A DNA stretch of 64,000 nt, taken from Dichomitus squalens LYAD-421 SS1. Its lineage: Eukaryota > Basidiomycota > Agaricomycetes > Polyporales > Polyporaceae. Shown piece after piece: positions 11,724-24,340 of the stretch (within the stretch, counting starts at the first letter, position 1; each line of letters begins with the position of its first letter). The stretch is taken from contig NW_006766884.1 in NCBI RefSeq assembly GCF_000275845.1, forward strand, positions 1,544,357-1,608,356. The letters are read 5' to 3'. The notes under the pieces were generated by a model. It saw nothing but the letters and a program-made list of their open reading frames with translations, did no database searches and was not told the DNA's origin. The position numbers and the translations under genes are program-made.

Positions 11724-12111
11724 CGATCGGTCGACGTCTTCGGGGAGGCGCTGTGCCTTCCCAGGTCGCGCTCAATATATAACCCGCGGCACAGTACTTG
11801 CTGTATGGAGGACGCCAGGAATCCCGATCTCTTCGGAGCGGTTTTGACAGAAGTTTAACATCGGGCCGGATGGTAGCGCGCTAGCGCTCAGACGTCGTAG
11901 TACGTACTAGATCCGAATCATGGCGGATTGCAATTGAACACACTGTCGTAGCGTCGTACAAGACCTCCCCAAGCAAGCAGAGTAGGATACATAGTCCCGA
12001 TGCACAGCTGGCGACACGCGAGGCTGTATATCGCATAAAAACGTAGTTATCCGATGATTCAGAGGAATCTAACTAGACCTGTCACGCCCGCCCGTCCACC
12101 GTCAACCGCGT
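11724..12111. other. Intergenic, nothing recognised
   Basis: Roughly 390 bases between the phosphatase start and the 3' end of the DUF6533-type gene. No open frame of interest and no repeat were noticed. Confidence 0.5.
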
Positions 12112-13800
12112 TCACTGTAGCCGTCCGAGGGGTAGTCGGTCTGTACTAGCTCTGACGAGCCTCTCGGGAACGTCTATCGAGTGATCGAGCTGTGCGCCTA
12201 GGGGAGCAAGGAAGGCCGACGTTGCACCGCCGTCTGCGTCGGTCCACAATTTGATCAAAAAACAGCGTGAATTCGAATCGGCTACATGCCAGTCAGACAG
12301 CGTTGAATCGTTGGAATCGGGCTGATATGGCCTAGATGCAGCTTCTCTGAGGTTCAGAATAAAATGAGAGACCAAGATCGACGTCATTCTGTTCTGAGTG
12401 TTGGCGCATCTGGTTCAGAGCGGTTGCAGCGGGAGATACATACGCGTCGGTAAATACAGTGATATATTGCACTGTCTCCTGTTGATAACGTCAGTCCTGA
12501 TGCTGTGACGCTGCCAGAGTCCATGACGCTCATCTTTCCCAGCTACATACCTCATAGGTTCCTACGATGTGTAAAGTATTTAAAATGGTCCATATACTGC
12601 GATACCGTGACAGTTAGTACGAGTTTCGGCATGCTCGCGATTGTGGCTTCACATGAAATACAGAGAGCCTGTGCACATGGTTACCGACGTGGTTATTGTT
12701 AGCTGGGTGCATATGCGGAGCGTAACATTCCTAGACGTACCATCTCGTAACATCACCGTGGTCAATGAAGATGACAAATCGAGGCCACTCTGCTTTGCTA
12801 GTCGTACGATTCCGTACGTCTTCGTCCAGGTGATGCACAATACAAGAATATCTGATAGGATCAGACACCCTCGGCCAAGCACGGTTACTGGATATCTTAG
12901 TGAGCTAGAGGCCGACGCCGGGAACCGTGAAATTCTATTCCAGACACGTACAGCTGTGTAGATCATGAGCGGAGTATTGACCAGTATGCAGCGGCAACTC
13001 ACTTCCTATCCAGAGCCACAGAGTAGTGATTGATTTCCACGCAGCTGCCCTCTGTAGAGAACCAAACCGGTCTCCCTTCCAAGTCCCGGTACTGAGTGTT
13101 GAGGCAGATCATTCATAGTGCGTCTGCGCTTAGCAGCAGCGCTGGATCACGAGCAACTCGAAACAACTTACGACGTAAGTTACGACTGGCACCAAAGACA
13201 GCGCCATGATGACACTTGTGATGTGCCAACCCCTGCCCGATAGCGCATATCCACGTAGAGCCGAGAAGACTAGGTTAGCCGCGGGAATGAGCGAGCACGT
13301 CTTCCACGGCATACGCAGCAGTACTCACTCGCCCATACCACATAAGACATGACCTCAAAACCTTGCGATAAGTGCATTAGAGCTCCACAACTAGCGAAGG
13401 GAAAGTATGCATCAGCTGAGGCAGTTAACGATCTTCCTGACCACCTACTCCTTACATGGCGAAGTGGTTAACTCTGAGGCTTCTTAAAGAGACGAGTTTT
13501 GAGACCAACTCACCTCCTTGTTGGCACCAATGGCCATAAACAAGTTAACGGTATATTGCCCAATCGCCAGATAACGATTTGAGACGTAGATCCACATTGC
13601 CGCAGACGTCTTCTGGCTCCATATCAGGCGAAGCTCTTGATCGAAGGTCAGGCAAGTATCATATACAAGAAGAGCTATGACACAGGATTGGGGTGAGCGT
13701 ATAAACATCGCAGGAGGGAGCGGAACACGTACCAACTGCAGCAACATCGCAGTATATTTCCGTCCATCCCGAAAGCCTGTTCCGAAAATCAATGAAGGGG
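12112..13800 (-). CDS. DUF6533-type multipass membrane protein
   Basis: Belongs to a large family of basidiomycete membrane proteins of unknown function. Conserved blocks, in order on the reverse strand: VALLVYDTCLTFDQELRLIW and WIYVSNRYLAIGQY (near 13550-13680), then CGALMHLSQGFEVMSYVVWA (near 13330-13390) and VFSALRGYALSGRGW (near 13230-13280). Next come a Cys-containing extracellular loop, VLCITWTKTYGIVRLAKQSG (near 12790-12850) and ILNTLHIVGTYE (near 12550-12590). The C-terminal helix ILVSHFILNLREA is followed by a tail to the stop at 12112-12114. At least eight introns. The 5' end is not settled: an exon reading GWTEIYCDVAAV joins the first helix, and the true ATG lies at or a little beyond 13800. 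It could be a slightly decayed copy. Confidence 0.72.
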
Positions 13801-14909
13801 CAGCTTGAGTTGGAGGATGAAGTGCAGCTCACATCTTGGCGGCGGCACTAATCGAGGAAACGCCGCTTCTAGGGAGCGAGGGCGTGCTCCCTTAAAGCAC
13901 ACACTTGGAGAAAGTTGGGACACCAAATGGAGTCGCATGTCTCACCATGGATCATATGAGGCCTCAAGGTTCGGGCGAGCTGGAAACCGCTAGCGACTTT
14001 GATAGGCGTCCCGTCGAGGCTCCCCACCCCATCAGATACGGCATCCCGTAAGGACTCGGCCTATCACCCGCACCGTCGTGTTTCAAGGCGATCTACGGTA
14101 GGGACATGACTGCGGCCGTACCCTAGGTGGCTACGGGAGGCCATCAATTATGGGCGTGTCCTCGTCCATCATGTGGGTTGCCTCAAGGGTGAGCAAGCGA
14201 GTGGTGATCAATGGATTCGAGGCACAAAGGGCCTCTAGCCTTGTGCCATGGGCGTAAGCATCACATCTGTTTCTCATCTTGTTCTGTGCACAAGAGACGA
14301 ACAGTTTCGGGTGAAGTAGAGTCGGCACATAGCAAGGACGGGAGACTGGGCATCGTGCCTACGTTGCTCGCACTTGATGTTGACGAGCCGGTCGTTTATT
14401 CCGCATGGGTGAGCTACCTTCACGGGTTGCGCGTCGAAGCTCGTCGTCGAGGAACAGGCCACGGCGTCCATGGGGATACGGTTGTAGCGGTCGTTGAGCT
14501 CGATGCCACTCCGAGGACAGCGCATCAGTGTAGCTGTTTCCGACTGAGCCGGCCAAGCAGTGAGCGTAACCCCACTGACGAATATCAATGAATGTGAAGC
14601 AACATCTATATCTATACCATTTCGTAAACGACGTCGACATCATTGGTCACCCTTCAGATCTCAGAAACGACTTACCTTAGTGTAAGTCGGCCCACCTAGT
14701 CTTGGCAGTCACCGTCAGACAAGCAACGCTTGGAAGCATGGAAGCTGATAGGCAGCGTGGGAGCGGCATGTACGAGAAACAGAATATATACAGAGGTTAG
14801 CTAGTAGATGCATAGGGCGGCTGTAACGTAGGAACTGTCTAATTAGCTATAAACAATGCGACGAACGTACTTGAAAGCAGCGACACGGGAGGCAAAAATG
14901 GAAGTCTGG
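13801..14909. other. Gene-poor stretch
   Basis: About 1.1 kb between the DUF6533-type gene and GTR1. Short open frames on both strands (for example 14211-14591 forward and 14359-14643 reverse) show no domain or codon pattern I can support. The first exon of the DUF6533-type gene may extend into its left edge. Confidence 0.45.
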
Positions 14910-16158
14910 CTATGACAGGAGACTGTTGCCCTGGAGTTCCTCGAACTTCGGGCGGGCAAGACGAATGTTCATCCTCAGCGCGGCAGTTTCTGTGTTTTGC
15001 TATTAACGACGGGCGCCTAATATGATGAAAGGCACGCGTACCGATTGTAGGATCGTGCACTACAATTAACACGTAGGTGTTCCTCGTGAGCTCGTCGAGG
15101 ACCGCGGTAAACTCCGGCAACTCCATCTCCAGGGCGTGGAATTCCTCTCGCACGCGGGCGCAGGAGTATTTGAACGCCTTGATCAGTTCAGAGGTTCGCT
15201 CGTACCGTGTCGGCGCCATCTTGTGTGGATCCGGGTCGTATTCCGCTTCGTGATCGGAATGACTTGTAGCTGAAAGCTGGCCATTGGTTTTTGGGGAAGA
15301 GAGACCTGGGGGGTTTGTGGAAGCGACTTGGGGAGGCGGAGGAGGGGTGGACGTGGCAATAACGAGGAACGTGGTACGCTCGAAGAGCACAACCTCGGTT
15401 GCGCTACATGCCGAAGCAAGTTTTGCGAGGTGACGGGACAAAACGGAGGCATTCGGGATGAGTATATGCACTATCCTTGACCATGCCTGGTATCAGAAAG
15501 GCGGCAAACGGCAGTCAGAGGCAGCTATGGCAGGCAAATGATGACGAATCGCTCACGTTGTACAGAGATTCGTCATATATGCTGGTGCCAAAGACAGTCA
15601 CCTCGACATCTCCGCTCGCCTCCTTGAGCTCCTTCGACTTCCGTGCCAGCGTATCCGCCTTTGGCCCTCGCGCAAGATCCATCTTGTGCACGAGAAGGAA
15701 GACGGCAGCATTGGGGCTGTACTTCTGCAAAGCTGCCAAACAAGCCTTGTAATAGTCCAGGTCCTTCTCCATGTTACGCGTCTCGACCTCGAAGACGTAA
15801 ATCATGACGCCGACATGCTGAAATATTGTCGATTGTTGGATGTTTAGGTAGGAGTCCATGAACGCATCTTGGCCACCGCAATCCCAGAGGTTCAAAATCA
15901 GGTCGCCGAGAAAGCGAACATGATTTTGCTCGACGTCAATCGTAGCGCCAAGACGCGAAGTGAGAGAAGCAGGATTATTCGAGCTGGGAGGAAGACGTTG
16001 TAGTTTTGTCGGTGCCGCACAGGGAGACTGCTCACAAGATGAGGGAGCGCATGGACGTCTTCCCGCTCCCCGACGCGCCCATCAACAAGACCTGAGCCAT
16101 TGATGTTGATACTTCGTTCGTGCGGAAGAAATAGCAGAGGTCGCACCTTTTTCTTCAT
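14910..16158 (-). CDS. GTR1: Rag-family GTPase Gtr1 (EGO complex, TORC1 signalling)
   Basis: Small GTPase that signals amino-acid sufficiency to TORC1 at the vacuole as a heterodimer with Gtr2 (family knowledge). The start at 16158 gives MKKKVLLMGASGSGKTSMRS, carrying the P-loop GASGSGKTS. Switch I shows TSRLGATIDVEQNHVRF and switch II LNLWDCGGQDAFMD. A G4-like LVHKMDLARG follows, then the Rag-specific EVTVFGTSIYDESLY. The C-terminal roadblock-like half begins AWSRIVHILIPN. It carries a fungus-specific Pro/Ser/Thr-rich loop with five consecutive prolines and ends in ELQGNSLLS at 14910. The last intron runs to just before ETAALRMN. Four or five introns in total. Confidence 0.93.
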
Positions 16159-16565
16159 GATGGACTGGCAGCTCCCGCAATGCTAATACGAATCTCTAGA
16201 GGCGGGTAGCAAACCGTAGGCTTTGTCTGAGTAACTTGGCCAGGATAGATCCAAGGCGGGTCCTTGTCGGCCGCTAATGCCTCGGTGATAGCGAGCAGCT
16301 GACTACGAGGACGAAGATGGATGTGGGAGGATAGATGGGGTAGTTGCGGTCACAAAACAAGAGACGATCATGGCAGTATGAGGTAAATGCAGGAGGCGCC
16401 CGCCCGATGACGCTCCTTACAACCGGCACCGACATTTCTGACAGGCTTCACCACGGCAGCGCGAAATAACCGTAGAAGGATGATTACAACATTGTATACA
16501 TTCGACTTTTGTTGACTGCTGCATCGTACAACTGTCCTACTCAAAGTACTTTGTGGGTCCGCCAT
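16159..16565. other. Intergenic, nothing recognised
   Basis: About 400 bases between the GTR1 start and the 3' end of the lumazine synthase gene. It should hold the GTR1 promoter. No distinct motif was picked out. Confidence 0.5.
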
Positions 16566-17247
<682 letters not shown>

Positions 17248-17510
17248 CGTTGTCGGGTGTTAGTATGCTCGGTATTCGAGTCTGCGCGGGCTCTTCACCC
17301 GCCCCTCCGAGCGTCACAGAAGCGCTGTGATGACCATGCCGGCGGTTTGATCCTGTTTGCCCCCCGTGGCTGCAGAAATTTCGGCTCCTCTTCTCCTCAT
17401 TGGCTCTTCGTGCTCGGACTGCAGCTTCCCAGCCGTTCCTCCTAGAGTTCTGCCTCCTTTCTGCTCTGTCGCTAGATCTAAGGCTATCTAGTATCCCGGG
17501 GCTATCCGAC

Positions 17511-19059
17511 ATGGCAGTTCAGCAGGGAGATGGAAACCTCGCCTGTACGTATGCTCCATCTCAGCGGACATTCGAGTGTACTGAGACATTTATCCGTAGC
17601 TACTTATACCTATATTTATACGTTCCTGGTGAAACAAGAGCACAATAAAGCCGCTTATGCGTTGAAAAAGGCTGTCAAGGATGTTGTTGTGCTTAAAGAT
17701 GGAGTGAACCCCGAGGGTCCATCATTAGAGCGGATCATCAAGGAGTGGAAAGAGTTGAAGGAGAAAGCGGCGGGCGAGGTCTCTTCGTGAGTACTCACCA
17801 TGCAGATTTGCGTTGGGATCTTTTACGCATTTTGCACATAAGGGAAAGCTCGGATTCAGACTCGGATGATTCGGACTGTACGGTATCATCTTGCCATGCG
17901 TCTGGAAACTTGCGTTGAACCTTGCCTGTGTAGCTTCCTCAGAAGAGTCTAGCTCGAGCTCTGACTCATCTGACTCCTCCGACTCAGATTCAGAATCATG
18001 TGAGCACAGACTCAACGTCTCGAATCTCCTCTAAGACCTAACAGGGATAATCTCATGGGCTCAGCCTCTTCTTCCTCGTCGTCCTCGTCAAATTCAAGTT
18101 CGCATGCGAAGGCCAAATCAAGTAGGTCGTCTATCCGCTCCGCTCATATACGCGCGATTCCTGAATGTACGGCAGCACCCCCGAAAACTACTATTGTCAA
18201 GCCTCCACCGAAGACCGCTCCTGCAAAGGCCTCATCGTCAACAGCGGCTAAAGGGAAGTCTCCTTCACCTGTGACGTCAAGCAAAACACTGTCCACGGGC
18301 GAGCCCGACTCCGACTCTTCGTCGAATGACAGCGACAGCGACAGCAGCGGTGAAGAGACTGAGAAGGAGGCAAAACCAAAAGCCAAAGCTGAAAAGAAGG
18401 CGAAGGAGTCCGACTCTTCTGATTCCTCCGACTCCGACTCCTCTTCAGACTCAGACTCGGACTCGGACTCAGACTCTAGCTCTACCTCTGACTCAGAGTC
18501 TTCGTCTGACGAGCCAAACAAGGCTCCGTCAAAGAAGCATGTCAAGGAGGAGGTCTCTGTCACAAAGAAGCGGAGAACGGACGAGGACGGCACATCTGTC
18601 GCGACAGCCGTCGTCTCTAACTCAACGTCCCAGAGCGGGAGTATGACGCCGAAGTCGACCGGTAGTGGCAAAAACAACGGCGACGGTAACGGTAAGAAGT
18701 CGAGGAAGAGCAATACTCCTTTCCAGAGGATAAAGGTCGACCAGGTCAAGTTCGCCGACGAGCGCTTGAAGGACAACCGTTTCGAGGCGAGGGTAAGGCT
18801 GTCTAGTCTGATCATCCGAGTATGTCCTGCTGACGGCGTTCCCATCTGTAGGGTGCTGCCGAATCTGACTATGGAGCTCGTGCTTCTCGAGATTTGATGG
18901 TCACCCGCGGTGCTGGGTTCCGGAAGGAAAAGAACAAAAAGAAGCGTGGTAGTTATAAGGGAGGAGAAATCACCGTAAGTGTTGGTCCGCATTGTGCAGT
19001 CGCTGTTGTAATTGACTGTCCTACAGATGCAGAGCTACAGTATCAAGTTTACCGACTAG
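17511..19059 (+). CDS. SRP40: Nucleolar phosphoprotein SRP40/Nopp140 homologue
   Basis: Nucleolar chaperone of small nucleolar RNPs and RNA polymerase I function (family knowledge). The start at 17511 gives MAVQQGDGNLA. A LisH-like N-terminal helix pair follows after the first intron (YTFLVKQEHNKAAYALKKA). The middle consists of Ser/Asp/Glu tracts typical of CK2 phosphorylation (17850-18000 and 18300-18520) alternating with Lys/Pro/Ala-rich segments. The SRP40 C-terminal domain is split by introns: TPFQRIKVDQVKFADERLKDN, then the junction to RASRDLMVTRGAGFRKEKNK, KKRGSYKGGEIT and finally MQSYSIKFTD before the stop at 19057-19059. A long antisense open frame over the acidic tract is a codon-composition artefact. 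Confidence 0.92.
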
Positions 19060-19188
19060 GGGGATAGATAGTACTGATTGTCTTTGATCGGCGGTATTCG
19101 CTCACCTCCATATATATCGAGCCCCTTGACGTATTCTCTAAGATTGTGCAAGTCGGGCAGGATCAGAAGAGCAAAAACCAGAGAAGCT

Positions 19189-21191
19189 CTAGATTGCATC
19201 TAACGATCGCACGAAGTTCATCGTGATCCAACTCTGGAACCTGACAGGCCGTTTGCACGTCCCCTGCCACCCATCCAGATGCCACAGATATTTGCCAATA
19301 CACCTCTGAGTAGTCCGCTTCCCGACCAAAGTGACCATCGGCAGCGCCCACTTCGTATCAGGCTCGATCAGGATCCTTGCTCTCCTCATGACGATCTCCT
19401 CCTCCACCGGCTTGGCCACCTTCTGCAGCGCGAATGTCAGCTTGAAACGGTTGTCGTACAGCACTGAGCACGTCGTCTTCCCGCTCCGCCCGGCCTGCAC
19501 GATCTCTTCCGTGACGTCCACGATGCCCCTGCTCTGCGGCTCGTCGCCCTGCCGCTGGTAGTGCGCCTCGCGCGCGAAGATCCAGCCTTCGATCTCCTTC
19601 TCCTTCTCCACAGGGCGGAAGCGGACCGTGTCTTTCTTCCAGGGAAGAATTGTGACAGGGATTGCCGTCACGCCCGACCCTGCGGTGAATTGTCGTCGCT
19701 CGTGTTTCGGAGCAGGAGCGTTCTCGCCAGACTCGCTCCCGCTTTCAGGGGAAGGTAGAGGGGAAGTGGCAGGCCATAGCTGCTCTGCGATGCGCTGAAG
19801 GGTATCGCGGTCGCCGCTAGCCTCGGCCCAGGTGGATCCCCAGGGACCGTACGATACATAGCGGAGGCAGCGGCGGATCAGCGAGGTGCGGACTTCGAGC
19901 GTCGTGGCGAGGGCTAGACCAGGGACGGTAAGAAGTAGCGTGGAGGGTGCGGAAGGGAGGCGGGCTTGCGCGAGGATGTTCGTGACTGGTAGGAGGTTGA
20001 GACGTGGGTGAGAAGATAGGTAGGTACGCGAGGAGAGGGCAGCGTACCCTGAGTCTCGACTTCTTCGAGACGGATGGCAAGGCGCCTGACCGCGTCTCTG
20101 AGTTGTTCGTGGCGAGGCGAGTCGGGGGCCATTGCACGAAGCCTTGCGACGTAAGGCGCGACGTCCATCGGCTCTGCTTGCGACGATCCGCTTTGACTCG
20201 TTGACAGCTGTTCGCTGGGAAGGTCGCGTAGCGATACATTTGCGTTTTCGGCACTAACGTCAGTTGATAATGCGTGACGCACAGAGTTGCGAATAGTGAT
20301 TCCTGGCTGAAAGTTGGTAGGATCGTTCACATAGTCGAGGTTATTCGCCTCACAGGTAGCCAAGAGCCTTCCCTGTATCATGAAAATCTCATGACAATTC
20401 TGTTTGTAGGGGGAGAAATAATCGTCACCAACTCACTTTCGGAATTTGTAAGAACGGTCGGACAACCCAACTCCGCATGCCCTCGGCGCCGAACTGGGAG
20501 TACTCGATGTCTTTATGGCCCATGCCCCACCGGCGGACCGGACGCATGCCAGCCAGCCCGCGATTGCTGCTGCCTTGAGACATACGCATAATGGCAGTCT
20601 CGACTTGGTCATCCGCGTGGTGTCCAAAAGCTATAACATTCGTCCTCGCTGCATCCATAGCTGCAAACAGCCTGTGGTATCTGGCCTCGCGGATTAGTCT
20701 CTCGCGGTTCGCAACTCCCTCTGCGGGCTTCTCAGGAAAAGGCGGCGTGCCCCAAGGAATTGCCTCGACAATGGAAGGAGCACCGAGGCGTTCGCTCATC
20801 CTCACGGCGGTCTCTTCCATTGCACTGGCAGCGGCCTGTAACCCATGGTTCACATGGATGGAGAGGACGTGTAAGGGAAAGCGGGACGAGGTTGGAGATT
20901 CTGAAGATGGAGTATCGTTCTCGTCCAGCCCTGGAGAATCCTGTTAGAAGAATAGACGCGCGAACGGTGAACAACATACCCAATTGTTTTCGAATGGTTG
21001 CACTCAGAAGGAAGAGCAACGCGGTTGAATCAGGACCACCAGAGTTGGCCACGGCTGTGTCATTCGATGAGAAATGCTCGTTGCTAGTTAGGCATCTCCT
21101 AACCTATTCTGGACCTCCAGCCGCCGGGTGGAATGCATCGCTGGAGATGATGGAAGAACTCTGCGGGAGTGATAGGAGGGACGAGTCTCAT
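19189..21191 (-). CDS. TilS-like tRNA(Ile)-lysidine synthetase (PP-loop ATPase)
   Basis: The bacterial enzyme modifies cytidine 34 of the CAU-anticodon isoleucine tRNA to lysidine. A nuclear fungal copy would be expected to act on mitochondrial tRNA (inference). The start at 21191 gives MRLVPPITPAEFFHHL. After the first intron comes the PP-loop VANSGGPDSTALLFLL. The family motifs HVNHGLQ (near 20850), GHHADDQVETAIMR (near 20600) and GLAGMRPV follow. After further introns come NNLDYVNDPTNFQPG, RNSVRHAL and a long C-terminal region ending VRSLDAI at 19189. The C-terminal third is not like the bacterial substrate-binding domain in any way I can see. No strong mitochondrial presequence is obvious. 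Divergent from the YTH gene with 348 bases between starts. Confidence 0.88.
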
Positions 21192-21539
21192 GGCAATGCT
21201 GGACTCAGATGCACGGACAACGAGAAGGATGCGTTGTCATGGCACTCTGGTCTTGACGGGATGTCTGTGAGCTGTGTATACATGAATGGGCGGAAGACGA
21301 CATACGGGACGGCCTGAGGGACTCTCGAGCCGGCGAGAACGCGGAGGCGCCGGTAGGAAACAGTGGATGGCACGTGTTGAGTCGGTGTGGGGATCACCGA
21401 GGGTGGCGGAAAAGGCCGAGAGGCCGGAAGGGGCGTGGAGGAGCAGATGCTGGAGGCGTTAGCATCGACTCCAGATTTCCATCTTTCCTTCTCTCTGCGA
21501 CTCTTGCTCTTCTTCCTTCTCTCTCTCTCCTTACCGCTC

Positions 21540-24340
21540 ATGTCCTCTCAGTCCGGCAACCCCATCTCTCCGCCCCCAGGCGCTGCAAGCAACGCAAATG
21601 CGGGCGGCGTCCGCAGACATCACACTATCTCAGCCTCATCGCGCACCGCCCGCCCGACTTCCAAAATCGCCCTTGGTGAACTCGACGACCCACAGACAGA
21701 GCAGTTTTGGAACGATGACGAGCCTGTAGACCAGGACTGGGTTGGCGGCATCGGTGCTGTAGGCGAGAAGTCTTCTCTCCACAGGCAGGCGTCATTGCCG
21801 ACCAGATACCATCGCAGTATGTATCACACGTTTAACCTTTGCGCCTTCGTGTTCCATATCGAATGCGATTGGCGTCCGAAGAGCATACATGTACTGACTG
21901 CACTTACAGCATTTGGTGGATCAGGGGCTAGGCAGCCAGGCTCGCACACCCCTCGTACCTTGAACAGTCTATCCGCCATCGCTGGGCACGAAGGCGACGA
22001 AGAAGAGTGGGAGCGCGACATGCGGGGTTTCCATAACGATGACGAGGTACGATGTCCTTTGCTGGTGCACACGGCTGTTGCTCAAAATTATCGCAGCACC
22101 CCGGCATGTCCGTTTCCGATCATGGCCATGGCGACTCGGCTTCCGTCTCTCCTCTATCGCCTCATTTCTCTGGGCTTCCTCACGGCCCTTCGCCTCCGCC
22201 TGGAACGGCAGGCGCTGGTGGCGTGCGCAGACACCAGAGTCTAAATTATCCCACAACTACACCAGGGGTTAGACGGCTAGCGTCCGGCCTCAAGCGTGCA
22301 GGTACTCTCCAGGTCGGCGCGAAGGGACCTCAGGGCTACTCGGGCGCACAAAGCCCGAGCCCAACGAATGCTGATGAAGAGTACGAAGACGAGGCCCATG
22401 TGGATGACGAATCGTATTTCGCGCTGCAGAATCAGCAGGGGGGGCAGTACCCCGGCAGTCCGATTGGCCGGTCCTCTCCCTGGAGCACCCCAGGAGGCGA
22501 ATGGCGTGCACAGATGGGCGGCAACGGCGGATCCTACAACAACACGGCTGGGAACAATGCAGGCATCGACGACGTATCGCGTGCCCTCTCTGCGCTCGAG
22601 ATCAACCAGCAGTACGCCAATGTACAGCAAGGCCAGTCCGTTCATCCCCCGCGATTCAATCCCTCCCACCCTCCTCCTGTCCAGGCTCCAGGGCTGCGTA
22701 GTGGGAACGGAGGCGGTTCGAGGAAGCTTCAGCTCGTCACCGATCTCAACGGCCGTGATGGCCAGGCGGTGCAAAGCGCGTCCGCATTCGTTCCTCCCAT
22801 CGGCCACCCTGGTCAGGGCGGTCAGCAGTCTGAGCAGCAGCAAGGACAGCACCCGCACCAGCGAGATCGCGCATTCACCGCGTCGGGCACTCCATGGGAG
22901 CAGAAGGAGCGTCTCCTCGTCCCCCGGACGTCAAACCCCGGCCTTGCGTCCCTCTACCAGCAAGGCAAGATGGATGGAACCGGACAAAACGTTCCCAGCG
23001 TGCCGTCCATTCCGGCGCAATTCTTGAATCAAGGACAGGCGCCGCGCTTGGGCGTGTCGAGCTCCGCTGGCAATGTGGCCAGTCAGGGCCAGGGCCAGGG
23101 TGCTAACCAGGGTCAAGGAAACCAGAGTGGGGGAATCGATGGCTTCGTCGGCACCCCCATCGACGTCCCCACGCTCATCGCGACGAAAGGTTACAACCCT
23201 GTCGACTTCGACACGAGACCCGCGTTCGTGAGTAATCCTCTGACACATGTCGCGATTGGCTCCGATTGAGTTTTGGCATAGGCGCGGTTCTTCGTTATCA
23301 AATCGTACACGGAGGATGACGTTCACAAGTCGCTCAAGTATGAAATCTGGAGCTCGACGGATCCCGGTAACAAGCGCCTAGACAAGGCGTTCAAGGAGAC
23401 CGCGGGACGGGGCCCTATCTACCTGTTCTTCAGCGTCAACGCAAGGTTTGTCCGCTTCGTCGCATACATGGAGCTTTTCTGACGGCAGTGCTATTTACGT
23501 AGTGGTCACTTCTGCGGCATGGCGGAGATGTTGACTCCTGTGCGTTTGAACGGCGTCATGATCGATGAATGGTATCACTGAGGTTGCATGGTTTCAGGTT
23601 GACTACACGCGGAGCAGCACAGTGTGGGCGTCTGACAAATGGAAGGGTGTCTTCAAGGTGCGATGGATTTTCGTTCGGGACATTCCTAATGCCAGTCTGC
23701 GTCACATCCGCCTCAAGTACGTTGATCTTCCATCGCATCCACGCTTGACATTGATGGCGTTGTAGTAACACGCAAGAACGCAAGCCTGTCACGAACTCCC
23801 GTGATACGCAGGAGCTGCTTCCTGATGCTGGTCAAGAGATGCTGCGCATCTTCCACACGCATCCCGCAAGGACGTCTTTGCTGCAGGACTTCGCCTTCTA
23901 CGAGGTCAGTATACTTACCCGTATATATGACGGCGCACAAGCTTACATCTGGCTAGCTGCAAGCAATGCAAAAGGCACAGGCGCAAGCGCTCACTCAGGG
24001 CGCGTCATCCCCTAGTCAAACTCCCATAGGCGTGCAAACATCGGGAAATCAAGGTCAGGGTGGTGTCTCTCCAACGTCCACTGGCCAACATCCTTTCGCC
24101 ATGGCCAACCCCACAGCCCTCGCCTATGCCGCCCAGCAAATGGGTCTGCCGCAAATGAACATGAACATGGGAATGGGCATGGGCATGCAGATGAACCCGA
24201 TGCTGCAGATGCAGATGAATATGGGCCAACCTTTCGTAAATCCACAGGCGATGCAGAGCGTCATGCGAAACCCGAGCCCAGGCCCAATGCCTGTCAGCGC
24301 ACAGAATTTCATGAACCTCGGCGGTATGCAAGGGTTCTAA
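21540..24340 (+). CDS. YTH-domain m6A RNA-binding protein (YTHDF-like)
   Basis: Reader of N6-methyladenosine in RNA (family knowledge). The start at 21540 gives [14 protein letters not shown]. The N-terminal two thirds are disordered, rich in Gly, Gln, Ser and Pro, with [15 protein letters not shown] near 23090. The YTH domain starts at about 23280 with [17 protein letters not shown]. Its three cage tryptophans are visible in [18 protein letters not shown] and the same loop. Further blocks are [30 protein letters not shown] and a C-terminal FAFYEL. A low-complexity tail alternating Met with Asn, Gly and Gln (24150-24235) ends at 24340. Length and tail suggest a phase-separating cytoplasmic reader. 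About six introns. An in-frame upstream start at 21387 exists but gives a hydrophobic leader out of character with the family. Confidence 0.94.
24151..24236 (+). repeat. Met-rich low-complexity tract inside the YTH gene
   Basis: ATGAACATG/ATGGGC-type codons repeat so that Met alternates with Asn, Gly, Gln. The tract is coding and in frame. It is prone to length variation by replication slippage. Confidence 0.75.

Noticed and set aside
18144..18992. 282-codon reverse-strand open frame over SRP40
   Set aside because: Antisense of Ser/Asp/Glu codons rarely yields stops; the product is repetitive Glu/Ser and lies exactly over a confident gene.
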